Shown one piece after another: positions 30,045-39,380 of a DNA stretch of 64,000 nucleotides; the first letter of the stretch is position 1, and every line of letters begins with the position of its first letter. The DNA lies in contig NZ_JAAXCQ010000017.1 in assembly GCF_012272855.1 (NCBI RefSeq), positions 1 to 64,000 on the forward strand. Reading direction: 5' to 3'. Origin of the DNA: Arenibacter sp. 6A1. Lineage in GTDB: Bacteria; Bacteroidota; Bacteroidia; Flavobacteriales; Flavobacteriaceae. The position numbers and the translations under genes were made by a program. The notes under the pieces were generated by a model. That model was not told the DNA's origin and ran no database searches. It saw only the letters and a program-made list of their open reading frames with translations.

Positions 30045-31931
30045 TTATTTTACCATTTCATAACTACGTTTAATGAAATTGGTAAGTTCTTCACCTTTTA
30101 ACAATCCTTTTGATAAACGGGCCAAATCTAAAGACTGATTGATTAATCGCTCTTTCTTTTTAGCTGTTTTGGTATTCAGGATTTCTGAAACTAGTTCGTG
30201 ATTGGTATTGATCACCAGATTGTACATTTCTGGCATATTACCCATTCCAAACATTCCGCCACCACCGGTTTGTTGCATTTCTTTCATACGTCGCAAAAAT
30301 TCTGGCTCGGTAATCATGAAAGGAGAGGCGTCGCTATCCATAGCTTCTAATTGTATAGTATAGCTTTTGTTGTTGATAGCAGTTTCAATATCGGTTTTTA
30401 AAGTTTCCTTCTCCTCGTCAGAAAGCTTGGAAATTTGAGCATCTTCTTTCTTGATAAGGTTATCTAAGTGGTCTGCATCTACACGTGCAAAAGAGATATT
30501 CTCTTTAGAAGTCTCCAGTTTCTGCATTAAATGCGAAATGATAGGAGAGTCTAATAACAATACTTCTAGGCCTTTAGCTTTGGCAGCTTCAATATAACTG
30601 TGTTGTTCCTCTTTGTTAGAAGCGTACAAGATTACAAGCTTGTTGTCCTTGTCCGTATGTGCAGGCTTTAATTTTTCTTGTAATTCTTCAAAAGTGTAAA
30701 AAGCACCGTCTACGGTTGGGTAAAGGGCAAATTTATCGGCTTTTTCAAAGAATTTTTCTTCAGAAAGCATTCCATACTCAATAACGATTTTAATATCGTT
30801 CCATTTAGCCTCTAAATCTTCTCTGTTGTTTTTAAAGATAGAGTTTAATTTATCGGCAACCTTACGGGTAATATAAGATGATATCTTTTTTACAGCACCA
30901 TCGGCTTGTAAGTAAGAACGAGATACGTTTAATGGAATGTCCGGAGAGTCAATAACTCCTCTTAACATTGTTAAGAATTCTGGAACAATCCCTTCTACAT
31001 TGTCTGTTACGAAAACCTGATTCTGGTATAACTGTATCCTGTCTTTCTGAACATTAAGATCTTGACTTAATTTTGGGAAATAAAGAATACCTGTTAGGTT
31101 AAAAGGATAATCTACATTTAAGTGGATGTTGAATAAAGGGTCTTCGAACTGCATTGGATACAATTCCCTGTAGAAACCTTTATAATCTTCCTCTTTTAAG
31201 TCTGCTGGTTGTTTTGTCCAGGCTGGAGTAGGGTTGTTAATAATATTATCTACTTCCTGAGTAGGTGCCGGATCTTCTTCCTTGGCATCTTCTGGTTTCG
31301 GTAAGGTTTCTGTCTTAGTTCCAAATTTAATTGGAATAGGCATAAACTTGTTGTACTTCTCAAGAAGTCCACCAATTTTGGCCTCTTCTAAAAACTCAAG
31401 AGAATCTTCGGCAACATGAAGGATGATTTCTGTACCGCGCTCCTTCTTGTCAGATGCTTCTAGGGTGAAGTTTGGAGAACCATCGCAAGTCCAGTGTGCT
31501 GCAGGTTCGTCCTTGAAACTTTTAGTAATGATTTCTACCTTTTCAGCTACCATAAAGGCAGAGTAGAAACCTAAACCGAAATGTCCGATAATACCAGAGT
31601 CCTTAGCAGAGTCTTTGTATTTGTCCAAGAATTCTTCAGCGCCAGAAAAAGCTACTTCGTTAATGTACTTCTGAACCTCTTCCTCGGTCATTCCCAGACC
31701 TTGGTCAATTACATGGATTTTTTTGCCTTCTTTGTCTACTTTTATCTCAATAATAGGATTGCCGTACTCTACCTTGGCCTCACCTATAGCGGTAAGGTGT
31801 TTCAATTTTAAGGTAGCATCGGTTGCATTAGACACTAGCTCTCTGAGGAAAATCTCATGATCGCTGTAAAGGAATTTTTTTATAAGCGGAAATATGTTCT
31901 CAACGGAAACATTAATCTTGCCTGTGGCCAT
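30045..31931 (-). CDS. htpG: Molecular chaperone HtpG (Hsp90)
   Basis: The 628-residue product is bacterial Hsp90. The N-terminal GHKL ATPase shows LRELVSNATDATLK (Bergerat Asn), DQGLGMT and GHFGLGFYSAFMV; the middle domain has GILYFPKL and VFVTDNVEGIVPEFL, then GVIDSPDIPLNVSRSYLQ; the C-terminal dimer domain follows. An acidic insert with PEDAKEEDPAPTQ near residue 215 separates the N and middle domains. The gene is monocistronic with a clear terminator. A direct repeat TGACA-AAC-TGACA at 31996-32008 upstream may be part of its control. Confidence 0.96.
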   Translation of the reverse strand: MATGKINVSVENIFPLIKKFLYSDHEIFLRELVSNATDATLKLKHLTAIGEAKVEYGNPIIEIKVDKEGKKIHVIDQGLGMTEEEVQKYINEVAFSGAEEFLDKYKDSAKDSGIIGHFGLGFYSAFMVAEKVEIITKSFKDEPAAHWTCDGSPNFTLEASDKKERGTEIILHVAEDSLEFLEEAKIGGLLEKYNKFMPIPIKFGTKTETLPKPEDAKEEDPAPTQEVDNIINNPTPAWTKQPADLKEEDYKGFYRELYPMQFEDPLFNIHLNVDYPFNLTGILYFPKLSQDLNVQKDRIQLYQNQVFVTDNVEGIVPEFLTMLRGVIDSPDIPLNVSRSYLQADGAVKKISSYITRKVADKLNSIFKNNREDLEAKWNDIKIVIEYGMLSEEKFFEKADKFALYPTVDGAFYTFEELQEKLKPAHTDKDNKLVILYASNKEEQHSYIEAAKAKGLEVLLLDSPIISHLMQKLETSKENISFARVDADHLDNLIKKEDAQISKLSDEEKETLKTDIETAINNKSYTIQLEAMDSDASPFMITEPEFLRRMKEMQQTGGGGMFGMGNMPEMYNLVINTNHELVSEILNTKTAKKKERLINQSLDLARLSKGLLKGEELTNFIKRSYEMVK

Positions 31932-32290
31932 ACTTCAATAGTTTTTTAGAGTTATGGGTATTGATGGACAAAAAAAATACCATAGTGCCTCAAGGTGACA
32001 AACTGACATTGTTTATTTTTCGAATGTTAATTTTGTCATTAGAGTAGTAACGAATGCTTGTGAGTTTGTCCTATAGTATATGGTCATAGCAGTTTTATGT
32101 CCGATGGTAGCATCGGTGTAGCCATAGGAATAAGTATCCGTGTTCTGGATGCTTATTGTTGAGAATTCTTTTTTAATTGGGGATTGGTATATTTTCGATT
32201 ATATTAGTTCTTGATGTATAATTTATATATATTTTAGATTTTACAATAACCAAGGGGCACCTTGTGCCTCTAAACCTAAAGGATTACGAA
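31932..32290. other. Divergent htpG/FabH-like intergenic region
   Basis: No gene is seen. It contains a direct repeat TGACA-N3-TGACA (31996-32008) on the htpG side. The frame of the next gene is open from a GTG at 32264, but its ATG at 32291 fits the family better. Confidence 0.45.
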
Positions 32291-33301
32291 ATGTTCAATT
32301 CAAAAATAACCGGCTTAGGGTACTATGTTCCCGAAAATATTGTTACCAACGACGATTTATCCAAGATAATGGATACCAATGACGAGTGGATCCAGGAACG
32401 AACCGGGATAAAAGAGAGAAGGCATGTGGTGAAAGGCGATGGGGATACCACTACTTCTATGGGGGTAAAAGCCGCCAAGATTGCCATAGAACGCGCAGGT
32501 ATTGATAAGGACGATATCGATTTTATCGTATTTGCAACCTTAAGTCCCGATTATTATTTTCCAGGACCTGGTGTTTTGGTACAAAGAGATTTGGGAATTA
32601 AAACCGTAGGGGCCTTGGATGTTAGAAACCAATGTTCCGGATTTGTATATGGCCTATCGGTAGCCGATCAATTTATAAAAACAGGCATGTATAAAAACGT
32701 GCTGGTCATTGGTTCGGAACTCCACTCGCACGGATTGGATATGACCACAAGGGGGAGAGGAGTATCGGTGATTTTTGGTGATGGGGCCGGGGCAGCAGTC
32801 CTTAGTCGTACCGAGGATAACAAAATAGGAATCCTTTCTACGCACTTACATTCCGAAGGACAGCACGCCGAGGAATTGGCACTGATAGCTCCCGGGATGG
32901 GGAATCGCTGGGTCAATGATATTATTGCCGATAATGATCCTAACGATGAGTCTTACTTTCCATATATGAACGGTCAATTTGTATTTAAAAATGCCGTCGT
33001 ACGCTTTAGTGAGGTCATTATAGAAGGCCTAAAAGCAAACAACCTGCAGGCACAGGATATCAATATGTTGGTGCCTCATCAGGCAAATCTTAGAATCTCC
33101 CAATTTATCCAAAAGAAATTTGGACTGCAAGACGACCAGGTTTTTAATAATATAATGAAGTACGGTAATACTACTGCCGCTTCCATACCTATAGCACTGA
33201 CAGAGGCTTGGGAACAGGGTAAATTAAAATCGGGAGACTTGGTGGTATTGGCCGCCTTTGGTAGTGGCTTTACTTGGGGCAGTGCTGTCATCAGATGGTA
33301 A
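32291..33301 (+). CDS. 3-oxoacyl-ACP synthase III family protein (FabH-like)
   Basis: The 336-residue thiolase-fold enzyme condenses an acyl-CoA with malonyl-ACP, usually to start fatty acid synthesis. Catalytic residues are visible: Cys in VRNQCSGFVYGLS, His in VPHQANLRIS and Asn in KYGNTTAASIP. NDEWIQERTGIKER near residue 40 is the FabH N-terminal signature. The internal part is longer than in housekeeping FabH (NDIIADNDPNDESYF), typical of the secondary FabH-like proteins of flavobacteria, so the specific substrate is open. The gene stands alone with a strong terminator. Confidence 0.88.
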   Translation: MFNSKITGLGYYVPENIVTNDDLSKIMDTNDEWIQERTGIKERRHVVKGDGDTTTSMGVKAAKIAIERAGIDKDDIDFIVFATLSPDYYFPGPGVLVQRDLGIKTVGALDVRNQCSGFVYGLSVADQFIKTGMYKNVLVIGSELHSHGLDMTTRGRGVSVIFGDGAGAAVLSRTEDNKIGILSTHLHSEGQHAEELALIAPGMGNRWVNDIIADNDPNDESYFPYMNGQFVFKNAVVRFSEVIIEGLKANNLQAQDINMLVPHQANLRISQFIQKKFGLQDDQVFNNIMKYGNTTAASIPIALTEAWEQGKLKSGDLVVLAAFGSGFTWGSAVIRW

Positions 33302-33308
33302 AAAAAGT

Positions 33309-33340
33309 GAAACCCGGAATTTTAACTCCGGGTTTCTTTC
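33309..33340 (+). terminator. Rho-independent terminator of the FabH-like gene
   Basis: Perfect 10-bp stem GAAACCCGGA/TCCGGGTTTC with an ATTTTAAC loop, 8 bp after the stop codon. Confidence 0.85.
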
Positions 33341-33687
33341 ATTGATAAACTATACTAAACACTAACCATTAACCATAAAACATACAGCTTTATCAATGAA
33401 ACTATCTTTAGGTCACTATAAAGGTCGTATGTTTTATTTTATAATTACAAGGAAATCAGACTTTAACATCATAATTAACATTCCCTAAAACCAAAAGGCT
33501 GTAGAAGTGTAAAAGTCGCCATGTCTTGATGGCGGGAATCGTTTTACCAATCAACAAATGGACATATAAATGCCTTGTCCAAAGGAGTGTACGCAGTTTT
33601 TAAAAACAACTTCTATGTAAGGATACAGTACTTTTCCCGCTAAAATACGGGGCTGCCTGCCAAAATGAAGTACGCTAAATAGCGTTC
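33341..33687. other. Intergenic region without recognised features
   Basis: AT-rich and without open frames that look coding on either strand. Nothing further was recognised between the FabH-like terminator and the 3' end of the symporter gene. Confidence 0.4.
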
Positions 33688-35148
33688 TTATTCCTTTTTC
33701 CGAATGAGCCATAGACCAAAGAAAGTAATCAATCCGTTTAACGGCAGTAGCTCGTAGCCGACTTCATAACCACCCAAAACTTCTTTAGGAATGTTCGCTA
33801 TCAGAACAATAAGCACAACAGAAGTCAATGCCACGACCCATGCAAATTGGTCTTTAATTTTATACTTGGTGAAAATTCCAAAACTAAAGAGTCCCAACAA
33901 GGGGCCATAGGTATAGGTGGCGACTGTTAAAAGTCCGTCAATAACATTCTTGTCTAGTACATGCTTAAAGATAACAATGACAATAATTAACAAGACACTC
34001 ATACCGATATGGGTTTTTTTACGGATAGACTTTTGTGTGTTTTCGGGCTTTTTGTTAATATTTAAAAAGTCGACACAAAAAGAAGTGGTCAGGGCCGTAA
34101 GGGCGCTATCGGCACTACTATAGGCGGCTGCAATAAGACCCAGCATAAAAGTAATGGCCACAATAATCCCTAAATCACTGTTTAAGGCAATCTCGGGGAA
34201 AAGTAAATCGGGTTTTGGGGTGCCATCCATTAAGGGAAGTGCAATAGAACTCTTTGCTGCATATATAAATAATAAGGCTCCCAATAATAAAAAAACAAAG
34301 TTCACCACTATAAGGACCACACTAAAGCTCAAGACGTTTTTTTGAGCGTCCTTTAAACTTTTACAGGTAAGGTTCTTTTGCATCATGTCCTGGTCCAATC
34401 CAGTCATACAAATGGTGATGAACATACCTCCTATAAATGATTTTATAAAGTGTGCCTTATTAAAAAAGTCGTCCGTAAATAGAATTTTGCTGTATTGTTT
34501 TAATTCTTCAGAAGCTAAAAACTCACTGAAATTCCATCCTATTTTTTGGTTGATAAAATATATGGATAGGCCCACAGAAACTAACATAAACAAGGTCTGT
34601 AAGGTATCTGTCCAAACAATGGTTTTTATACCCCCTCTAAAAGTGTAGATCCATATCAGGAGAATAGAAAGGGTAACGGTTAACTCAAAAGGAACGTTCC
34701 AAGCGTCAAAAACAAACTGTTGTAGTACAATGGCAACTAGAAATAATCTGAAAGAAGCACCTAAAACCCTCGAAATAAAGAAGAAAAAGGCCCCTGTCTT
34801 GTAACTGACAATGCCAAAACGCCCTTCAAGATATTCATATATAGAAGTGACATTAAGTTTGTAGTAAAGGGGGAGTAAGAGATAGGCAATAACGACATAA
34901 CCTGCCAAGTACCCAAATACCACCTGCATATAACTGAACTGAGAGGCTTCTACCCATCCAGGGACAGAAATAAAGGTGACACCAGATAAGGAGGCACCTA
35001 CCATACCAAAGGCTACTAAATACCATGGCGATTGCTTTCCCGCTTTGAAAAAATCAGCGTTTGAATCGTTTTTTCCCGTAAAATAGGAAATTGCTAAAAG
35101 CATGAGGAAATAACATCCGATAAGGAGTAGGATATGGGTAGCGGTCAT
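33688..35148 (-). CDS. Sodium:solute symporter family protein
   Basis: The 486-residue membrane protein has about 13 hydrophobic helices and SSS-family landmarks: [32 protein letters not shown] near the N terminus, [35 protein letters not shown] and [13 protein letters not shown]. It belongs to the group of SSS proteins common in Bacteroidota whose solute (sugar, sialic acid or similar) is not predictable. It is divergent from recR and has no partner genes nearby. Confidence 0.9.
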   Translation of the reverse strand: MTATHILLLIGCYFLMLLAISYFTGKNDSNADFFKAGKQSPWYLVAFGMVGASLSGVTFISVPGWVEASQFSYMQVVFGYLAGYVVIAYLLLPLYYKLNVTSIYEYLEGRFGIVSYKTGAFFFFISRVLGASFRLFLVAIVLQQFVFDAWNVPFELTVTLSILLIWIYTFRGGIKTIVWTDTLQTLFMLVSVGLSIYFINQKIGWNFSEFLASEELKQYSKILFTDDFFNKAHFIKSFIGGMFITICMTGLDQDMMQKNLTCKSLKDAQKNVLSFSVVLIVVNFVFLLLGALLFIYAAKSSIALPLMDGTPKPDLLFPEIALNSDLGIIVAITFMLGLIAAAYSSADSALTALTTSFCVDFLNINKKPENTQKSIRKKTHIGMSVLLIIVIVIFKHVLDKNVIDGLLTVATYTYGPLLGLFSFGIFTKYKIKDQFAWVVALTSVVLIVLIANIPKEVLGGYEVGYELLPLNGLITFFGLWLIRKKE

Positions 35149-35344
35149 AATTTGGGTGTATTAGGGCGGAAAAGTACAAAAAACTAGGATATTAAAATAT
35201 CCAGGAACTATTCTCCAATTATAGACAGACCTTCTTTTGGGAGAATTGGCACAGGCGTTGGCCATGCAACCTGTTCTAAGCAAACTAATTGCAAAATTAA
35301 AACAGTCTACAACAGGAAACTATGAATTAAATGGTATAAAATTG

Positions 35345-35352
35345 TAATTTTG
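35345..35352 (+). promoter_or_regulatory. -7 promoter element of recR (TAATTTTG)
   Basis: Matches TAnnTTTG only five bases before the recR ATG (35358), so the transcript would start at or next to the start codon. Confidence 0.5.
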
Positions 35353-35357
35353 TAAGT

Positions 35358-35975
35358 ATGGAATTTTCTTCTAAATTATTAGAAAACGCAGTCTATGAGG
35401 TATCTCAATTACCTGGTATAGGGAAACGTACGGCCTTGCGGTTGGTACTACATTTGTTAAAACAGCCCAAAGAACAAACCACCAGATTGGCAGGAGCTTT
35501 GGTATCGTTAAAAGACCAAATAAAATTTTGCAAGAACTGTCATAATATTTCGGACGTAGCATTATGCGAAATTTGTGCGAATCCAAAACGCGATGAAACC
35601 ACAGTTTGTGTGGTAGAAGATATTCGCGATGTGATGGCTATAGAAAACACTGATCAGTTTAAAGGGCATTATCATGTATTAGGTGGGAAGATTTCGCCCA
35701 TGGAAGGTATTGGGCCTCATGATTTAACCGTTGGGACCCTCATACATAAAGTGAAGGAAGGGCAGGTAAAAGAATTGATATTTGCCCTGAGCTCTACCAT
35801 GGAAGGCGATACTACCAATTTTTATATCTATAAACAATTGGAAGGATTGTCAGTAAAGACCTCTACTATTGCTAGGGGGATTGCCGTAGGCGATGAATTG
35901 GAATATGCCGATGAAGTGACTTTGGGAAGAAGTATTCTCAATAGAATACCCTTCGAAAATTCTTTTAAAAAATAG
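35358..35975 (+). CDS. recR: Recombination mediator RecR
   Basis: RecR works with RecO (and RecF) to load RecA on gapped DNA. The 205-residue product has the N-terminal helix-hairpin-helix ([15 protein letters not shown]), a zinc finger ([10 protein letters not shown]...[11 protein letters not shown]) and a TOPRIM domain ([57 protein letters not shown]). Full length. The E2 acyltransferase gene follows on the same strand after 89 bp. Confidence 0.95.
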   Translation: MEFSSKLLENAVYEVSQLPGIGKRTALRLVLHLLKQPKEQTTRLAGALVSLKDQIKFCKNCHNISDVALCEICANPKRDETTVCVVEDIRDVMAIENTDQFKGHYHVLGGKISPMEGIGPHDLTVGTLIHKVKEGQVKELIFALSSTMEGDTTNFYIYKQLEGLSVKTSTIARGIAVGDELEYADEVTLGRSILNRIPFENSFKK

Positions 35976-36064
35976 CGATATTAAATGAGTAAAAAATAAC
36001 TGTAAGGCTTTTTATTTATTATTTTCGCAAAACATGAATCAATAACACAGCATTAATTAAGGAT

Positions 36065-37408
36065 ATGTCAAAATTTGAATTAAAATTACCGCAAATGGGA
36101 GAAAGTGTTGCAGAGGCAACTTTAACCACATGGCTAAAAGAAGTGGGCGATACCATTGAAATGGACGAAGCTATTTTTGAAATTGCCACGGATAAAGTCG
36201 ATTCTGAAGTTCCTAGTGAGGTAGATGGGGTTTTGATAGAAAAATTATTTTCCGTTGATGATGTTATAAAAGTAGGTCAAACGGTGGCCATTATTGAAGT
36301 AAATGGTGCCGATGTGTCCACCCCTGCAGTAGATACTTCTTCTGATTCTGAAGAAGTGTCTGAAGAAACAGTCGCGGAATTAGAAAATACGATTGTCGCT
36401 GCCCAAGAAACGGCAACGGCATCAGCCATGGATTATAGTCGTACCGAAAAGTTTTATTCTCCTTTAGTAAAGAACATAGCTAAAAAAGAGGGGATTTCGG
36501 TTGCCGAATTAGATGCCATTGCTGGTAGCGGTAGTGAGGGGAGAGTGACTAAAAACGATCTTTTAGAATATATAGCCCAAGGGAAACCTAATAAAGCTGC
36601 CGAGGGGGGTGTTGCAGCTCAAAAAGTAGAAGATAGGTCAGTGCAAAAACTGGCTGCGGCGACAGAAAATACGATGGCTGCCAAACAGCCCACAGCGGTA
36701 GGGGATGAGGTTGTTCCGTTAAGTAGGATGGGGAAACTTATTGCCCACCACATGACCGCTAGCCTTGCTACTTCTGCCCATGTGCAGAGTTTTATAGAAG
36801 TAGATGTTACCAATCTTGTGAATTGGAGAAATAAGACCAAGGTGGCCTTTGAAAAGCGGGAAGGTGAAAAACTTACGTTTACCCCTATATTTTTGGAAGC
36901 GGTTGCCATGGCCCTTAAAAAGTACCCTATGATGAATATTATTATGGATGGGGATACTATCATAAAGAAAAAAAATATCAATATAGGGATGGCTGCGGCA
37001 TTGCCAGACGGCAATTTAATAGTGCCAGTGATTAAAAATGCAGACCAGTTAAATTTGGTAGGTATGGCCAAGGCAGTAAACGATTTGGCAAACAGAGCCA
37101 GAAACAATGCCTTAAAACCCGATGAAATAAAAGAAGGTACGTATACGGTTACCAATGTAGGGACCTTTGGCAGTGTTTTCGGCACACCAATTATTAACCA
37201 GCCTCAGGTAGGGATCCTTGCCTTGGGAGCAATCAGGAAAATACCTTCCGTGGTAGAAACCAAAGAAGGCGATTTTATTGCTATTAGAAGTAAGATGTAC
37301 CTGTCGCACAGTTATGACCACAGAGTGGTGAACGGTGCCTTGGGGGGGATGTTCGTAAAAACGGTAGCCGATTATTTAGAAGCTTGGGATGTAAACCGTG
37401 AGGTGTAG
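36065..37408 (+). CDS. Dihydrolipoamide acyltransferase (E2) of a 2-oxo acid dehydrogenase complex
   Basis: The 447-residue E2 has an N-terminal lipoyl domain with the lipoyl Lys in ATDKVDSE (K44), a Glu/Thr/Ala linker, a peripheral subunit-binding domain (YSPLVKNIAKKEGIS...GRVTKNDLLEYI, about 132-170) and the catalytic domain ending SHSYDHRVVNGALGG (His near 418). The catalytic motif is normally HxxxDG; here the Asp is Asn (VVNG). Branched-chain or pyruvate specificity cannot be told, and no E1 or E3 gene is adjacent. A strong terminator follows. Confidence 0.9.
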   Translation: MSKFELKLPQMGESVAEATLTTWLKEVGDTIEMDEAIFEIATDKVDSEVPSEVDGVLIEKLFSVDDVIKVGQTVAIIEVNGADVSTPAVDTSSDSEEVSEETVAELENTIVAAQETATASAMDYSRTEKFYSPLVKNIAKKEGISVAELDAIAGSGSEGRVTKNDLLEYIAQGKPNKAAEGGVAAQKVEDRSVQKLAAATENTMAAKQPTAVGDEVVPLSRMGKLIAHHMTASLATSAHVQSFIEVDVTNLVNWRNKTKVAFEKREGEKLTFTPIFLEAVAMALKKYPMMNIIMDGDTIIKKKNINIGMAAALPDGNLIVPVIKNADQLNLVGMAKAVNDLANRARNNALKPDEIKEGTYTVTNVGTFGSVFGTPIINQPQVGILALGAIRKIPSVVETKEGDFIAIRSKMYLSHSYDHRVVNGALGGMFVKTVADYLEAWDVNREV

Positions 37409-37433
37409 CTTAAAGTTTTTAATATCCAATATA

Positions 37434-37461
37434 TAAGCCCCTGTTTTAAGGGGCTTTTTTT
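37434..37461 (+). terminator. Rho-independent terminator after the E2 gene
   Basis: Stem AAGCCCC/GGGGCTT with loop TGTTTTAA, then seven T. Confidence 0.85.
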
Positions 37462-37525
37462 ATATCCTATTATTTAGTGAAAGGAAGAAAGTGAGTCAAT
37501 CTTTAGTCTAAATCTAGGTAAAGCC

Positions 37526-37533
37526 TATCTTTG
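37526..37533 (+). promoter_or_regulatory. -7 promoter element (TATCTTTG)
   Basis: Matches TAnnTTTG 17 bases before the ATG at 37551 of the exonuclease gene; a weak CTTTA lies about 20 bases further upstream. Confidence 0.45.
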
Positions 37534-37550
37534 CAAAAAAGCCCTGAATT

Positions 37551-38327
37551 ATGCAATTAAACCTTACAAAGCCTATTTGTTTTTTCGATCTGGAAACTAC
37601 CGGTACCAATGTAGTAAAAGATAGAATTGTAGAAATAGCGATCTTAAAAATTTTTCCAAACGGAAATAAAGAAAGTAAAACCTGGCTGGTAAATCCGGAA
37701 ATGCAAATACCAGATGAGGTAATCGCTATACATGGAATAAGCAATGAAAAGGTCGCTAATGAGCCCACCTTTAAAGAACTTTCCAAAGAGATTTATAAAA
37801 TGGTCAAGGATAGCGATTTGGGAGGCTTTAATTCTGATCGTTTTGATATTCCTCTTTTGGCAGAAGAAATGTTGCGCGCAGGGGTAGATTTTGATATGAA
37901 AAATATGGTGTCCGTAGATGTGCAAACGATTTTTCACAAAATGGAGAAACGTACCCTAGAAGCGGCCTATAAGTTTTATTGCGATAAAAACCTGATCGAT
38001 GCCCATAGTGCAGAAGCCGATACTTTGGCTACTTATGAGGTGTTGCTGTCCCAATTGGAACGCTATCCGGAATTGGAAAATAATATTAAGAAACTATCGG
38101 AATTCACCACTAGAAAACAATCGGTAGATTTTGCCGGATTTATTGGATTGGACAAGGAGGGCGAGGAGATTTTTGCCTTCGGAAAACACAAAGGGAAAAA
38201 AGTACACGATATCCTGGAGAAAGAACCAGGTTATTTTGGTTGGATCCTGAACGCAGATTTTCCGCTTTATACAAAAAAGGTACTTACCCAGATAAAACTG
38301 AGTAAATTAAATAATAAGTTGTCCTAA
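37551..38327 (+). CDS. 3'-5' exonuclease, DNA polymerase III epsilon / DEDDh family
   Basis: The 258-residue product starts with exonuclease motif I (FFDLETTG, D13 and E15), has motif II in GGFNSDRFDIP and motif III in DAHSAEADT (the DEDDh His). A short C-terminal domain, FAFGKHKGKKV..ILEKEPGYFGWIL, resembles the extension found in exodeoxyribonuclease X-like proteins. It is probably a soluble DNA exonuclease for repair or proofreading; the polymerase itself is not here. The FAH-family gene follows after about 100 bp. Confidence 0.88.
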   Translation: MQLNLTKPICFFDLETTGTNVVKDRIVEIAILKIFPNGNKESKTWLVNPEMQIPDEVIAIHGISNEKVANEPTFKELSKEIYKMVKDSDLGGFNSDRFDIPLLAEEMLRAGVDFDMKNMVSVDVQTIFHKMEKRTLEAAYKFYCDKNLIDAHSAEADTLATYEVLLSQLERYPELENNIKKLSEFTTRKQSVDFAGFIGLDKEGEEIFAFGKHKGKKVHDILEKEPGYFGWILNADFPLYTKKVLTQIKLSKLNNKLS

Positions 38328-38426
38328 ACGCTTAATCATACATAAAAATAAGGGGCTTAGTATAGAAATATTGCTTTTCTATGCTTTTTTGCCGACATAA
38401 TAATCCTTGAGATATCATATATTGAA

Positions 38427-39038
38427 ATGAAAATAATCTGTATCGGCCGCAATTATGCGGATCATATTAAGGAATTAAACAATGAAAGGCCAAAAGATCC
38501 GGTGGTATTTATAAAGCCCGATTCTGCCGTTTTGCCAAAAGAACAGGATTTTTACATTCCGGAGTTTTCTAACGAGGTGCATTACGAAGTAGAAGTATTG
38601 GTGAAAATTAAAAAAGTTGGCAAGCATATAGATGTTAAATTTGCCCATACTTATTATGATGAGATAGGGTTGGGGATAGATTTTACGGCCCGAGACCTAC
38701 AGGCACAGCTCAAAGAAAAAGGGTTGCCTTGGGAAAAAGCAAAGGGATTTGATGGGGCTGCCGTTATTGGGAAGTGGTTGCCGAAATCTAATTTTAAAGA
38801 CTTAAAGGATTTAAATTTTCAGCTTCTAAAAAATGAGGAGGTCGTGCAGCAGGGGAATACCAGCCTTATGTTATGGACCATTGATGAGCTGATTTCGTAT
38901 GTGTCCCAGTTTTTTATGCTTAAAAAAGGAGATGTAATCTTTACAGGGACACCAGCAGGGGTTGGTAAAATAAGTGCAAATGATTATCTTTCGGGAACCA
39001 TAGAAAACGAAGAGGTATTCTCACTAAACATAAAATAA
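38427..39038 (+). CDS. Fumarylacetoacetate hydrolase family protein
   Basis: The 203-residue product shows the FAH C-terminal fold: IGRNYADHIKE, DPVVFIKPDSAV, HYEVEVLVKI (metal-binding Glu pair), GIDFTARDLQAQLKEKGLPWEKAKGFD and FTGTPAGVGK. Such small bacterial proteins are acylpyruvase/oxaloacetate decarboxylase-like or tautomerase enzymes. Its TAA is followed at once by the ATG of the Hpt gene, and cinA overlaps that, so the three form an operon although their roles differ. Confidence 0.9.
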   Translation: MKIICIGRNYADHIKELNNERPKDPVVFIKPDSAVLPKEQDFYIPEFSNEVHYEVEVLVKIKKVGKHIDVKFAHTYYDEIGLGIDFTARDLQAQLKEKGLPWEKAKGFDGAAVIGKWLPKSNFKDLKDLNFQLLKNEEVVQQGNTSLMLWTIDELISYVSQFFMLKKGDVIFTGTPAGVGKISANDYLSGTIENEEVFSLNIK

Positions 39039-39380
39039 ATGATTTATAATCTAGACAAAATTAACGAACTGGCCGAGGGTGACAATGATTTTATCATGGC
39101 CGTGGTGGGAGTTTTCTTGGAAGAGGTGCCTCAAGATTTGGCGGAATTGGAAGAAGCCTTGACGCAGAAAAACTTTGAAAGTGTATATAAAATGGCCCAT
39201 AAAATAAAGCCAAATGTCGATTTGTTAGGGATGGAGGATACCCGAAAACTTGCCTTAAACATTGAAACGCTAGGAAAAAAAGGCGAAACCGAAGAAGCAG
39301 AGATAACACGTTTGGTACCTATGCTTAAAAAGGATATCAATCAGGTGATCTCTGAATTAAGAAACGATTTTAGCTTTTAA
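39039..39380 (+). CDS. Histidine phosphotransfer (Hpt) domain protein
   Basis: The 113-residue, all-helical protein carries an Hpt signature: [15 protein letters not shown] with the likely phosphorylated His 54 in place of the usual AHxLKG pattern. No kinase or receiver domain is encoded nearby, so it probably acts in trans between a hybrid kinase and a response regulator elsewhere. It abuts the FAH gene and its stop overlaps the cinA start (TAATG). Confidence 0.82.
   Translation: MIYNLDKINELAEGDNDFIMAVVGVFLEEVPQDLAELEEALTQKNFESVYKMAHKIKPNVDLLGMEDTRKLALNIETLGKKGETEEAEITRLVPMLKKDINQVISELRNDFSF

Noticed and set aside
31932-32040. CIRCE (HrcA operator) upstream of htpG
   Set aside because: The TTAGCACTC-N9-GAGTGCTAA sequence is not present.
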